DNA of 64,000 bases from Polytrichum commune (Eukaryota > Streptophyta > Polytrichopsida > Polytrichales > Polytrichaceae), in NCBI GenBank assembly GCA_950295325.1, contig OX485807.1, forward strand, positions 18,387,666-18,451,665, written 5' to 3'. Under the pieces are notes generated by a model. That model did not search any database, was not told where the DNA came from, and was given only the letters and a program-made list of their open reading frames with translations. Position numbers and translations under genes: made by a program. Of the stretch, positions 24,601-36,573 are shown in pieces. Each line of letters opens with the position of its first letter. Positions within the stretch are counted from its first letter, which is position 1.

Positions 24601-25760
24601 TTCCATTGGTGGTTTTGCATACAATACCAGTAATGTTTTTCCACTTGGTGCATGCTCGGAGGGAGTGTTTGAATTTGAATGAAGAGCAACCTATTTCAAC
24701 TCATTGAGGGCCAAACTCATATTAGCACCTCTCGGTATGCCAAAATGACTTTAACCCTTAAGAAACCCATTTAGAATGCTCTTTGTTCAAACCTTTACAT
24801 TACCACCTCCAAGCATGCATGCACTGGAAACTTATGGAACATGGAAGGTGTTGTATGCAAATCAACCAACTCCCAACCAAAAGTTGATGTCAACTTAGGT
24901 GATAAGTCTAATACATTTCTCGCGATTCTCAAGTTAGTTATCGAATTTTGCAGAATGCCCCTAGAGCAAGTGGACCTGGTGTTCCACCTCAAGCTGTTTT
25001 GCAAGGGCTGTCAGCTCTCGTCCGGCCAACAATAGTCCAGCAACAACAATTACCTGCCTCTAACTTGGAGCTACCGAGCACTTCCAGCACAACTTCTCAT
25101 GGCCCATCTCGCAAGCCCAAGAATGCTGCTGCTGCTGAGTCACCTGATGACGTGGCGCTGAAGATGGCGATTAACGCATCCTTGCGGACTGCCTCTCAAG
25201 AAGGAATACCAGTTGAAGATCAAAATGAACAGCATGATGGTAGCCGTCTAGGGGGTTGGGGAGATCAAGAAACTCGCTCCAAATTTAATGGGTGGAGCGA
25301 GGCAGGACCAAGCAGGGTTTCTGAAACTTTTGGGCGTTCCAATAAGGTACCCGAGTCTGTACCTGAAGTTGTCAGCACCACAACCACAGTTCCTGCTGGC
25401 ACATCATCATCTCCATCACCACCTCCATCTGCCCCTCCTCTCCCAGCAGACCTAATTGCCCCACTTGTGGGTGCTTATGGTGACCCAATCCACTACCCTT
25501 CCGTGGACACGTCACCTGTAAAAGTTGACTACCCTGCCACATCATCTCCGGGAGGGCTACCAACTTCAAAAACAAAGGCACCCGAGGAGAAGGAGAGTCA
25601 GTGTGTTGTTTGCTGGGATGCCCCTGCACAGGGGGTATGTATTCCGTGTGGCCACTTGGCAGGTTGTATGGACTGTTTGTCAGAAATCAAGGCGAAAGAT
25701 TGGGGCTGCCCTGTATGTCGGGCGGCAATTCAACAGGTTATTAGGGTGTATGCCGTTTGA
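21688..25760 (+). CDS. XBAT35: Ankyrin-repeat RING E3 ubiquitin ligase, XBAT34/35-like, 9 exons
   Basis: Probable E3 ubiquitin ligase related to Arabidopsis XBAT34/XBAT35. Exons: 21688-21789, 21963-22077, 22233-22313, 22419-22507, 22704-22795, 23014-23092, 23945-24047, 24415-24500, 24954-25760. All junctions are GT-AG and keep frame, giving 517 residues. Three ankyrin repeats fall at about residues 40-130 (EGRTPLVLACTRG, GGYPLHHAAKRGLDKTV, SLTPLDMARARGHVAVV). The middle region matches the family (DRICLFSGVLREL; FELVIYQSPK; RGIAQ). A UIM-like helix lies near 315-330 (DDVALKMAINASL). A C-terminal C3HC4 RING at 466-505 has Cys 466, 469, 481, His 483, Cys 487, 490, 501, 504, then IRVYAV-stop. MGNGTS at the N-terminus fits an N-myristoylation signal. 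Known relatives act in ethylene responses and cell-death control; whether this one does is inference. Intron 8 holds a MITE. Confidence 0.9.
24570..24880. mobile_element. Foldback MITE, copy 2 (XBAT-like gene intron 8)
   Basis: Same family as the element in AP5B1 intron 2. Outer arms pair TTGCATACAATACC with the complement of GGTGTTGTATGCAA; a core CTCATTGAGGGCCAAACTCAT is shared with the other copy. Its right end lies about 75 bp before the acceptor of the last, RING-encoding exon. Confidence 0.65.
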
Positions 25761-26480
25761 CAGGCATAATGCCAATCCAGGTAGGTTAGGTAGGGTATTA
25801 CTGTACATAGAGAGGATTCATGTTGATGAGGATTGCTTTAGGGAACCGATTCTGTGGCGGGCTTTAGGTCTGCAGAAAGAAAGACGAGAAATGTGAGGTG
25901 CAGAGGTAGGTTTGTTCTATAATTTACTTACAAGACCATGTCATACAGGAAGATATTGTAGCTGCCCTAAAATTAAGTGCAGTTGCCAAAATGTTGTTTA
26001 AAAGAGTAGTAGATGAGAGCTGAGATTTTGGTGCCGGTGGCGACGAGAACATTCCAAATGTCGAGAACATCTCTTAGTCGTGGAATGTGGCATGATGCAA
26101 TCCATCAACTGGGATGTTTTGCTGGTTTGGAATGTCTGCTTTGTCATGTGATAGACTCCAGCTTTTGTCAGACAGACAGGTGTAACCCAAAGCTTTGCAC
26201 CAGGGGTTATTAGCTCCGTAGGTTAGCTTCTCTATTTCAAATATCTGCAGAGAAAGCTGTGATTGTAGCTGCAAATTGGCAGCATTCCTTTTTGATGTAT
26301 CTAAGAATTCAATTAATTCTGTAAAAGACCCACTTAAGAAAAAAGTTGTTGGGTGTTTTTGTTTGTTTGTTTTGGGTGCAAGATGAGGTGTGATCACAGG
26401 GAAGATCAGACATATAGTTACAAATGATGCATACAAAACCCAGCAACTAATTTCATTAACACTGGGAAGTGAATTGAAGT
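25761..26480. other. 3' flank of the XBAT-like gene
   Basis: Probable 3' UTR followed by non-coding DNA. Open frames overlapping the end of the coding region are out of frame with the RING exon and are shadows. No terminator or polyadenylation motif was assigned with confidence. Confidence 0.35.
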
Positions 26481-26489
26481 GGTCAGCCT

Positions 26490-26785
26490 TGCTGAGGTAT
26501 GTGGGCCTTTTGTGGTCACTCTTCTTAATTGGACACCTATATTTGAGTGGTAAGTGCCAAGGCTTGTGTTGTCAAAGAATGGACACCAAAAGATCATGTA
26601 TTCTGATGGTATTGGACAAATGTGCTCATGTAATAGACACCATTCTAGGTTTATCTCAACTCCGATTTGAAGCTTGAAGTGAAAATCTTGGTGAGTCGCA
26701 AATATTGACTGGAAACAATTTTGGATCCAACCAATGGTCAAAATTATTTGCAGAGTTGGAGGTGCTCAAAATTTGAGTCCAACAA
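26490..26785 (+). repeat. Dispersed repeat R3, copy 3
   Basis: Copy with TTCTTAATTGGACACCTATA and TTTGAGTGGT, the GGACACCAAAA core, ATTCTAGGTT, and a distal AGTTGGAGGTGCTCAAAAT block matching the CML-intron copy. Confidence 0.6.
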
Positions 26786-28831
26786 ATGCACAAATAAAGG
26801 AATGTTCAAAAACTAACGTAGACATGTCTTGAATGGTTATTATTTCATGTTTGCAATGGAATCTCCAAATTGCAAATCCTGATTTTTGGTTGATCTGCGA
26901 TTGTGAATGGAGACCATTCCATTTTCAGCTCATCACTCCAACTTCATACTTCTATCCCAAACATGAGTTTGTGTCAAATTTGGAGAAATGCATAAGATCA
27001 ACTCATCCACGCATGTAAATAGCACTAGGAGGTATCTTTTTTTCTTTGAAAGTAGAGGTAATCTCATAGCTTAAAATGCCCACTTTCATGACAAGAAATT
27101 GTGCTTCAATATAGTTACACTATTGGTTGGGGAACAATGTTTCCTCAAGGGGGCTCCACAATATCTTCTCTCACGTTACAAAAGATTATATATTCCATGA
27201 CAAACCCTTCGCTGCAGCTTTTTGCATGAACTTAAAGCCCAAAATGTTCTACAACCTTATGGAACTCGAAGTACAATTGCAACTCCCGAGAAATCCTTCT
27301 CACATATAAAAACTCTTCTTCCAATGGTACAACTTTTGGTTCTACCCTCCCTATCCAAATCAACCAAGGTACTATTCAACGGGATATTCCTATTCCTTGT
27401 CTTTTATCCTTTTTAGTGAGCTCCTTTTAAGATGATTGGACCTTGCAATGAAGATCCAATGATTGATTTTTTAGGCACCTCAAACACACAATGTCACACT
27501 GCAACATGTGTTGATGTTCTACCAATACTTGCAGACAACATCCAGAAGACATTAGCCAACACACAAAGCACCAATGTTTAACATTGTGTAAATTAGACCT
27601 CTATGGATCTATGTCTACCCAAGTGCGCCTTCAAAGGGTGTCCAAATAAATCTAACCTCCAACCAAGAAGTTTTAGGCCCTAAATGTCATTAACCACCTG
27701 GGTAGCATCTGTCTATGTCTTGTAAAATTCATGAACTTCGCCCATGGGGGATCCCTCTCTCTTTTCTAGTTTGTGTACTAAGTTTGTGCTCGACCCTCAA
27801 AATACTAGACCATTCTTGTTGCTGGAAAATAGTTTTGAGATTCATATATTCTCCTCGGACAACTCATTTCCTCTTCACCAAACTTCATTGTGGATTTCAA
27901 AGGCTCCTTGAAGGACAAACAAATCACCCCCAATGCTATTTACAAAAGCTTTGTATGCTACACATCAACACGTGCTAACCAATGAACAAATTGATATCCT
28001 TTCACGATCACTAGAGTTCTAAGCAAGATACAAATCAACACCCTCATTTATCAAAATTGCTCTCCAACAAGCTAAGTTGGTGTTCTTTATACACACTCGC
28101 ATCACGCCTAGCAACATCACCATTGTGAGTGTTTCCCCCAACTAGCCATACATATTAGCCTCCATGGTTAGGAGTTTCAATTGTTACACTATGCAACTCA
28201 AGAATTATCACTAGTATAGACAAATGGGATACCCTCGGGGAGGTCACTAACGAAAATTGTAGAAACAACGTGCGATAAAAAATAGGGTCTAATATATTCA
28301 TTGTAGATAGTTTTTGCAGAAAACGTACATATAATATAGGGGCTTTTCAAATAATGAAACATGTTACATATCAAACACCATCACATATAATGGCCTCTTT
28401 TATCTAGTATGTACATGTAAAATAGCATGAAAATAATTACTAGGGGTTGCGGGTCTAGGGTAGCATCTGTGCTAGTGGATGAAAAGAGGTCATTTTCTGT
28501 TGAAAAAGCTTGGATTGATGACTTTGCCGGTTGATTGGCTTGAACGTTATTGAACCAACGTATCCAATGTGGAGTTAATGTTCTCTACCTACGTGTCGGG
28601 AGGGAAACTTTCAGCGCATTGTTTGAATTGCAATCTTCTTTTCAATTTTCTTTCGCAGTATAAGTAAAATAAGGCAGTTCAAAATGATTCCCCCAAAAAA
28701 TTACAAATACTGATAGGGTCTATTAAATTACAAGCATTTACCTTTGAAAAATACCAAACCTTATAATTTTTTTGCAAGGTAAATAGCCCCCGACAAATAA
28801 GTCCTAAGCGCACGTGTATGCATTAATATAA

Positions 28832-28883
28832 GATGGTTGAGTGCTAGAATATCTCCCAAGAGATACCCTAGCACTCAACCATC
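28832..28883. repeat. 24-bp near-perfect hairpin
   Basis: Arms at 28832-28855 and 28860-28883 are complementary with two mismatches, separated by a 4-nt loop. Core of the arm: GATGGTTGAGTGCTAG. No coding context; could be a MITE tip or a small RNA precursor. Confidence 0.7.
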
Positions 28884-29079
28884 AAATTTTGTATAGGAAG
28901 CCCAACATTGTTATCAACGCCTTCACCTAACCATTTGGCATCACTCGCTCACACCACTTCGAATTGTCCCATGCGCTTGCAACAATTTGGCCATCTCACA
29001 CTTAGAGGTTCTCTCTTTAGATCTCTTGGGCCGGAATCTTTCACAAATGTAGAGACCATCTACGGTAAGCGGGTATTAT

Positions 29080-29335
29080 TGGTTACTTTTCTTGATCGGA
29101 CCCTTGTTTTCGATTGGCGTGCAGTTTGGTGAGGATCAAAGAACAAGCACCATAGACACATGTTAAAAAAGGATTGGACAAAATTAGATTGGATTTTAAG
29201 AAGTACTCCACACTTGTTAATGCACACAATTGGGAGGACCTATGTATATTTCAGTTGAGTAGTCAATATATCATGCGCTTTTGATAACCATAACTAAATA
29301 AGGGGAGATCGATATTCAATCCGACTATATTTGAA
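29080..29335 (+). repeat. Dispersed repeat R3, copy 4
   Basis: Matches copy 1 at 11.9 kb over the core (GGATCAAAGAACAAGCACCAT; AAGGATTGGACAAAATTAGA region) and the tail GGAGGACCTATGTATATTT through ATATTCAATCCG. Confidence 0.55.
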
Positions 29336-30232
29336 TATCGATCTCTTGTGCTTCATTGTAGATTTCTTGATGCAACCCAAGTTTCATAATGTAGATCTAA
29401 TCGGTAGAAGTTGGAGAACATCTAAAATGAACCAAATGACACCCATGTACCTTTCTAGGCACACATGTTTGTGTAAGACGACCTTAATAAGATGTCATAC
29501 ACCATGATGATTGGGCATTATAAAAGAAAATGTTTCACATTTCAACAAAGAAAGGTGAAGTGTACCTCAGTTACGGCAGCCTTTGAGGATCTCTCTCTCT
29601 TTCTCTCTCTCTCTCTCTCACTCATATAATCATCTTCCACCACCTTGGATAATGGATTACAAGCCACGGGTTTTCCCTTTAACATAGATATGGAGAGACA
29701 AGCAGCAATTATCTATGTTGATCACAAAAACCATTGCCTCAACACCTCTATTTTCCTTTATCCCCATTCTACAACAACCAAATTCTCCACCTTGGCATTC
29801 ACTCTCAATCCTCCACATGTCCTTGGGCTAGTGTTGGTTTGGTATGGTCTTTCATTGATACATTTTGGGGATCTATAATGAGGATTTTCACATTTTATTT
29901 TATTTTTGTTTTGATAACATTCGTGTCTATATGCCATGCAAGAACCTTCTTACCTAAGTAAAATTGTCCTAATATGAATATGGTTTAGAATGGGATTGCT
30001 AGGCAAATGATAGCCAATACTTACATATGAACCAATTAGTTTGAGAAATGATTGGTTCAAGTTCAAGACTTTAGCAAACTTACCAATCATGTTAGAGGAA
30101 TTCAAAGAATACGCCTCAAATTAATCAAGAAAACCCGAAAGATGTCAACAAGTAACTGGTTGGACTTAGAAACACTAGGATCTCGACTGATTGTGCCCAA
30201 TTTTTTCCCCATACATTATTATTATTTTTAGA

Positions 30233-30730
30233 TTAACCCTTATAAAACCTTACGGCCCTAACCCCATAATGTCACCTCATGTAGTGTTACTACCTCTCTT
30301 ATATCGCAAAACCCAAGGGATCGGATGTGCTCGATTTAAATCTCCCTCCTTGTTGTCACATTCCCCTCCCATATATCATAAGTTTTGACATTAAAATAAG
30401 CCACCACAAAATCCAAACCACACACTTGCACACATCACATTGTCATTACACCCTAAACCTCCATAATGTCACCTTCTATAGTGTCACTCCCTCTCTTATA
30501 TCCCAAAACCCTAGGGAACATATATGCTTAGTTTAAATATCCCTCCTCTTTGTCACACTTCCCTCCCATATATCATAGGTTTAGACATTAAAACAATCCA
30601 CCAAAGAATTCAAATCACACGCTCCCATACATCATGTTATTATCATCGTTGTCATTATTGTAATGTTGACTTTTGTGTCATCCCATAATGTCACATGCCT
30701 CACTAATTCTCTTGTATCACGCATCCATGG
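30233..30730 (+). repeat. Tandem repeat, about 206-215 bp unit, 2.3 copies
   Basis: Units at about 30233-30447 and 30448-30658, and a partial third at 30660-30730. Shared words: CATAATGTCACCT, CTCTCTTATATC, CCTCCCATATATCATA, GACATTAAAA. Non-coding. Confidence 0.7.
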
Positions 30731-31084
30731 TAACACTGCAGACCTCCTTATTATCACGTGGACTTTGGTTGCCACATGCGTGACATTAGGGAGTTAGAGA
30801 CCGTACCAGCCTAGCACTCGTCCTGACCCTAAAGTTGGAATATCCTTACTATTACTCGCTAACCACTGGTAGGTGGAAGTCAATTTATTATATAGTATTT
30901 ATAAGAACCACCCACCCAATATGATTGTCCACCCATAATAGGTAGAAAGCATATGTCAAATTCAACTATTCAAATTGATTCCAACCTTCTCTCAAAGTAC
31001 GATATCCAAAGTACGTTGCTATATTAAACGGGATGTAATATGTACCTCATGTTTCAATATATACAAGCTCCACCACGTACCGAA

Positions 31085-31465
31085 TGTGTTCATGCCCCGG
31101 GCTAAATCACATCTTCTTTCGGCTGGGCCCCGCCCCTCCCACGCTTCCGTCACTGCCCAATCTTCTTGCCCGCACATGCGTGAGAAATTTTCCCAGTTGG
31201 GAATCAATGTGACAATACCCAGTCGAAATTACAAATATTCAAGTTGACATCACTTTCATTATTCCCAAGTTAATTGATGGAGTTCCTTCACATGCCAAAG
31301 GAGCTTAATGGCTTAAGTGACCAGGTTTTGTCACATTGGTTCCCAATGGGGAAGAGTTCCCACGTTGGTGTGGGTAGGAAGACCGGGCAGTGAAGGAGGC
31401 GTGGGAGGGACGGGGCCCAGCCGAATGAAGATATGATTTAGCCCAGGGTTGTGTTCACCTTTGTT
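31085..31465. mobile_element. Foldback element with about 140-bp inverted arms
   Basis: Arms at about 31085-31225 and 31322-31465 are inverted copies: GGGCTAAATCACATCTTCTT and CGGCTGGGCCCCGCCCCTCC pair with their complements in the right arm. A spacer of about 95 bp separates them. GC-rich arms contrast with AT-rich surroundings. No coding capacity; target-site duplication not resolved. Confidence 0.7.
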
Positions 31466-31934
31466 TCCAAGAATGGACCCCTTTAAACAATGTCTAATAG
31501 AAGAAATTTATAGAGTTGCCACATCATTGGTAAGATGACTACGAATTGTTGAGCAAAAACGAGTAAAAATTCCACCTCTCCATGAGTCCCTTCTTCTCCT
31601 TCTTATTTGTAATTTCTCCTCCTCCCCTCCTTCCTATTTTTTGCATCACTCTTTCTATTTGTGCATCACTCTTTCATCACTTGTTTCTATTGAAAGTTAC
31701 GGAAGTGAAGGCAAGCGTCGGGACTCTTAATTAATCAAGACATTCCTGAAGGAGTTCTTACATAATTCTGACCTTGTGTTTATTATAGTGCTCTGGGATC
31801 AAAATTTCACATCAAGATCCCTGACGCTTACCATTCACTTCAGTAATTTCCTACAGGAAGAATAGTCCCCATTTATACATATTGCAAACAAAGTTAGTGT
31901 ACCATTGCACGTCAACTCATGTTCTTCTAAGGCA

Positions 31935-32705
31935 AGAGGACATAATTCAATTACTCACCTTCAACGGACATCTATGTTTGAGTGGTGTCTGGTTAGGTGT
32001 GGATCTAAGAACGGACACCAAAAACACATGTGCTTAAAAGAAACCAAACTATGTGCTCAAAAATTGCTAACTATTCTAGGTTCAATAGTCAACAGAATTG
32101 GGGGGACATATGTGATCATATGAATAAGAGAATCTTCAAATGATGAATTAGATATTCATTTGAGCTCCAAAAATTATCAAGGAAAAATGTCTCTGGCCTC
32201 AATTTGTAATTGCTAATCATCTCACATTAAATGCATGTTTCATATCCTAGAAGTGAGCTAATCAGGAAAAGTGTCCATTTAAGGCCCGCTTACCTTATAA
32301 GGAGAGCTCTGAGCCTCTGTGCCTACTTCAGTTTACTTATCTTAATTGTACACCTCTATTTGGGTGATATGTGGCTAATTATGGATTGAAGAACGGACTC
32401 CAAAGAGACATGTGTTTGAAAGAGATTGGACTACAGGTCCAAAATATGTTAACAAATCCTAGGTTCAAAAGCCAAACATGTTTGAGAAGACCTATATGAT
32501 GAACATTTGATGAGCATAAAATTATTCACTTGATAATGAAGATCATATGAGCTCTGAAAATTATGAGGAAAGTGGCTACGGCCTGGATTTGGGTTCGCTG
32601 ACCATCTAGTGCTAATTATCTTGTACTAATCGCGTGCTTCATATCCTAGGAGAAGTGAGCTAATCAGAGAATATCCATTTGAGACCCATCTACCTTACCA
32701 GACTG
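31935..32705 (+). repeat. R3 repeats, copies 5 and 6, in a 385-bp tandem duplication
   Basis: Two adjacent units (about 31935-32320 and 32321-32705) each start with an R3 core (GGACACCAAAAACACATGTG; GGACTCCAAAGAGACATGTG) and end with GAGCTAATCAG and CCATTTGAG/CCATTTAAG words followed by TACCTTA. So this part of the R3 family has been duplicated locally. Confidence 0.65.
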
Positions 32706-32709
32706 TCAG

Positions 32710-34728
32710 GTTGTATCTCAGAAACTGACAGTGCTCAATGTACAGCTCAGAACTCATGCTTTTCCCCAAATGGGAAAAAAGTCCAACATGCTTGACACCC
32801 ACAGATCTGCATCTGGAGCCAGCCGAACCCTAAATGTGCAGCCGGACACTAAGTGCGTATCTGCTCCCTTGGTGCTCTTTGCAACTCTCCTGTCAGACAT
32901 CAAATTACCCTACATCAGAAGATTGAGAAGATCAGGTTCAGGCTGAGATGAATTACATGATATCAGAAGAATATATATATATATACACTAATGGTCTCAG
33001 ATAACAACGAAGGGCATTCTTCGGCTGCTATATGTAGACAGGATTAGATGACAACAAAACTGTAGAACACTCCAGAATATCGCTGATGTATTAGAGCTGA
33101 TTATATACTGAAGCCAACTTAGTCTGCCATCAATCTCCCTGTTCACAAGCAGAACCATGAAGCACATTCTGCTTGAGCCTACTGCAACTACAGGAGATTA
33201 CTCATTCCTATTGTAAGATCTATAAATCAGTTATTGAATATCATGTACCTCAACTCAGACTGTTGAGCACAAATACTGGAGCGCATCCCTATCAAGTGCC
33301 TGCAAGGAACAAACACAAACGTAGTACCTATGTACAGTACACCTGCATTAACAAGATGAAAATTGCTATTATACTACTTCTCAATACATAGTTACAAACT
33401 TGACACTCACAGATACATATTGCAGATAAGCTCATTTGGATATATAAGAGAAATATTGAGAATCAAAAGCAATCACGAGTTTCATGTGAACACAACAAAG
33501 TACAAGCTGACACCAATGAAACCAGATCTAACTGCAACCACTTCAGGATGTCTGCAATAACAGGACCACCTTCTCTGAAGGGATTTGAAGCGCATGAAAT
33601 TTCCGAGTTGGTTTCGGTGCACAGGCCTGCTCAGTGAAAAAAACTGAGTGTCTACTCCGGACTATCTTCTAGCTTTTCCAGAAACCAAAGTACAAAGCAG
33701 GAGGAATGCACCTGTTTGCTGGCCACTACTTTGCTGTGATGATACAAGGTGGTCACCCGTAATGAATTTTTTTCAGAGAAATAGGATGTGGTGATGCTCT
33801 TCAGGCAAGGTGTTTGTGAATTAGATACTGCCATTTGCAGATTTACTCCTGACTACAATGATTGCAGAAAGATGTAGAAAGCCAGCTTCCTTCAGAGTTA
33901 GCTTCAACTCTTGCATCATCCTGATGACAAATGCAGAAGAACATACAAATTCCTGACATCCAACTGAAGACCAAACAATGGTCCAGTTTGGGAGGTTCAC
34001 CAAATACTAGTAAAACAAAAAGCACAATACAAAACGTTCTGCAAAGGTGCAACTATTAACATGGTCAGCTGTGGTATTTGACCTATATCTTCATTATGTC
34101 AATTGGATAGCAGCCTGAGGCACATGTCCCGAAGGATACTGCCCAATTCCAATAGATTGAAGCTGAATCTAGTGGACATAGTATTCCTTAACATGGAAAT
34201 GCTTATGTATGAAACCCAGGTTTCAACAAGGCATTACTCTAAAACAGACTGCCCACATATGTTGGATACAATCTGGGGAAGACACTCATTAGATGTCTTC
34301 CTTTTGATGACTTCAATAATCAGAACAAGGTGCTACATGAAAGATAAACTGTATGTTCATCAATTTCAATATTAAAAGACGAATTTATGTCCACCTGGCA
34401 TAAACAATGCAATTCAGCAGAGTGAGGCTTTTCACAGTGATGCAAGAACATGTTACACTGATAAGACTCGGCCAAACATAATGATAAGAAAATATTTGGA
34501 CCCCAAAAACTTTCACGGTCACAGATCAGCCACTCTTCAAATATCACACGCGACAGCTTTTGTAGATCCTCCATTGGTATCACTTTCAGATGATATCCCA
34601 AATTGAAGTGTATGAATACAATTGAACGATTTGTTTCCAAAAGAATTGACTAGAATACATGTTGAATTTTCAATGCACCTGCCCCTCCATTCCAAACCCC
34701 TACAAATGCCTGGTAACCACAGGGTGAA
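32710..34728. other. Region 3' of the DUF668 gene
   Basis: About 2 kb downstream of the minus-strand DUF668 gene. It has fewer repeats than its surroundings, apart from an (AT)n run near 32971-32985. Open frames on both strands show no motif. Part may be the 3' UTR of the DUF668 transcript, but I could not place its end. Confidence 0.35.
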
Positions 34729-36573
34729 CTAGAATTGCCACCCAAGATACTCATCTGAATCTTTGTGAAGTTGGTACTCCTCCATCATCATGGTGTTCTG
34801 TTTCAGTTCTTGCTCAAGCCCACAAATATAATTCAAGCCCACAAGAAGCTCCGTGATGGCTGCTTCTGTCTTCTCCAAATCAGCGAAGTACAGTGTCTGA
34901 AGGAGTAGGACATTCGTTCGCGAAACAACTTGTTGCTGCTCAAAGTTATGCTCCGACTGCCATCTGATCATGTTGTGGGCAAGCGGAGCCAACCAGCTTA
35001 GGATCCTCTCTAGTGCTTCTTTCCAATCTGCAGCAATAACAGAGTCATATGCTCCAAACTCACAAGACCTCATGTTGGCCCGTAGTCTTGAACGTAGAGA
35101 CACTCGCACACTTTTTGGTAGCATGCGGTACAGGTCATCCCGGGCATCTTCTGCAATCAGGTGAGGATACTCTATCATCTTCTCAATGATGATGATCACA
35201 TTGGCATAGTGCAGGGCCAATGCAGCTCCCCCCAACGTTGACCATGGTGCCATTCGGTGCCTACTTTTAGGTTCACAAAACTCTCTAATATTAACCTGAT
35301 CTCTAGAGGCTGCTTCTTGAGAGTGTCCTGGCTTAATACTAAGTCGAGTTGCATGGAGAAGGGCAGTGGTGAACTCCTCAGTAGTTTCTGCTTGCATATT
35401 TGTGTTGATAGGCCTTTCAACCAATTGCTTGGTGGGCTCCACTGAAGAGGTTCCTGGCCCTTGTTGATGGGGAAAACCTTGGAAGTTTGGAGGCTCACAG
35501 ACAGAGATTCTTTGTTGTGTCATCAGTGGACCTGAGGCAAGGATTGGGGAGGGTAAGGGACGCAGTGCACGAGCAGCTGCAGTTGACTGATAGGCTGCAT
35601 TTGAAATTGCTGGTGTGCCATCTTCAGTAGGGGTACTTGAACCCTCAGGACTTAATGACCTTGAAAAGGCATCTAAGCTACGAGAAGAGAGGTGGTTCAG
35701 GGAGGAAGAGTGGTAGCCTAGAGATGCCATACTATGTGGGAATGATAACCTAGGGCTTGAGGTGGCTGCCTGTGAGCTTATTGACCGATGGATGGGAAAT
35801 TGAGGTAAGAAGGATCCTCCATGCTGTTGGTTGGCAAATGCATGTGATAATCCAAGCATCGGTGAACCAAAGACACTAATAATTCTTCCATGTAAGGTGC
35901 ATACAGTCTGTGCTAATAATCTCACAATCTTATCATATGGACGATTCCACAATGACAAGTCCCTCATGTACTTGATCTCTTGGCGTTGCCAGATTGCTTT
36001 CTGTTCCAGCCCAGTTAAGGACTCCCCATTCTGCACTACGTCAACATCTTCCTGAAATCTACGGATAGCTTGCTCTATGTCTGCAAGAGCCTCTAATTCA
36101 TGATACAAATTGGCAGTGGAGGCAATGTACCTCTCCATCTTCTTCATCTTGGCTTCCATTTCTTTATGAGGTAATTCATAAGCGCTCAAGTCAATGGTCT
36201 GTCTCAACAAGTCGTTATAGATATGTTCAAAAGCTTGCAAAGCAGGTACTTGGCATCTCTTCCCGAGGCGGGCAACAGCACTTGCAACTGCAGTTAGATC
36301 CTGCAGCTTCTCCATGCATGCCAAACTCAGAAGGACTGCTTCATTGTCTGACACCAGGTTCAACACCCCTTCTGCTTTGATCACCTCTGTGCGGAGCCGT
36401 AGGATTTCAAGGTCACTAAGTGACTGCCAAAGTTGCATACTCTTTGACATCACATTTGCAACCTCAAATGCAAGAATACCTATTTTCACCTTCTCAACCT
36501 TATTTCCCTTTTTCTTTGGATCTGGGGCAAATTTCCCTGCGGCCGCTTTGATGGTGCTAACCTGGCTCCCCAT
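34729..36573 (-). CDS. DUF3475/DUF668 protein (PSI family-like), intronless
   Basis: 614-residue protein. The N-terminus MGSQVS fits N-myristoylation, so plasma-membrane attachment is likely. A DUF3475 domain near residues 30-90 starts KIGILAFEVANVMSKSMQLW. The middle (about 100-230) is helical with a predicted coiled stretch (KEMEAKMKKMERY) and a LWNRPYDKIVRLLAQTVCTL block typical of the family. A Ser/Pro-rich linker covers about 250-400. DUF668 begins near residue 444 (TLGGAALALHYANVIIIIEK). The family includes the Arabidopsis PSK SIMULATOR proteins and the single-exon At5g04550/At3g23160 type, which this resembles more; PSI proteins affect growth and phytosulfokine signalling, so function here is inferred. 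The start is the first ATG of the frame and gives the myristoylation motif. Confidence 0.88.
   Translation of the reverse strand: MGSQVSTIKAAAGKFAPDPKKKGNKVEKVKIGILAFEVANVMSKSMQLWQSLSDLEILRLRTEVIKAEGVLNLVSDNEAVLLSLACMEKLQDLTAVASAVARLGKRCQVPALQAFEHIYNDLLRQTIDLSAYELPHKEMEAKMKKMERYIASTANLYHELEALADIEQAIRRFQEDVDVVQNGESLTGLEQKAIWQRQEIKYMRDLSLWNRPYDKIVRLLAQTVCTLHGRIISVFGSPMLGLSHAFANQQHGGSFLPQFPIHRSISSQAATSSPRLSFPHSMASLGYHSSSLNHLSSRSLDAFSRSLSPEGSSTPTEDGTPAISNAAYQSTAAARALRPLPSPILASGPLMTQQRISVCEPPNFQGFPHQQGPGTSSVEPTKQLVERPINTNMQAETTEEFTTALLHATRLSIKPGHSQEAASRDQVNIREFCEPKSRHRMAPWSTLGGAALALHYANVIIIIEKMIEYPHLIAEDARDDLYRMLPKSVRVSLRSRLRANMRSCEFGAYDSVIAADWKEALERILSWLAPLAHNMIRWQSEHNFEQQQVVSRTNVLLLQTLYFADLEKTEAAITELLVGLNYICGLEQELKQNTMMMEEYQLHKDSDEYLGWQF

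Larger units (their letters stand above)
26790..31080. other. Repeat-rich intergenic region
   Basis: No gene supported. It holds a short hairpin at 28832-28883, an R3 copy at 29080-29330, a CT-rich run near 29588-29622 and a tandem duplication at 30233-30730. The rest is AT-rich without recognisable coding or structural signals. Confidence 0.4.
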
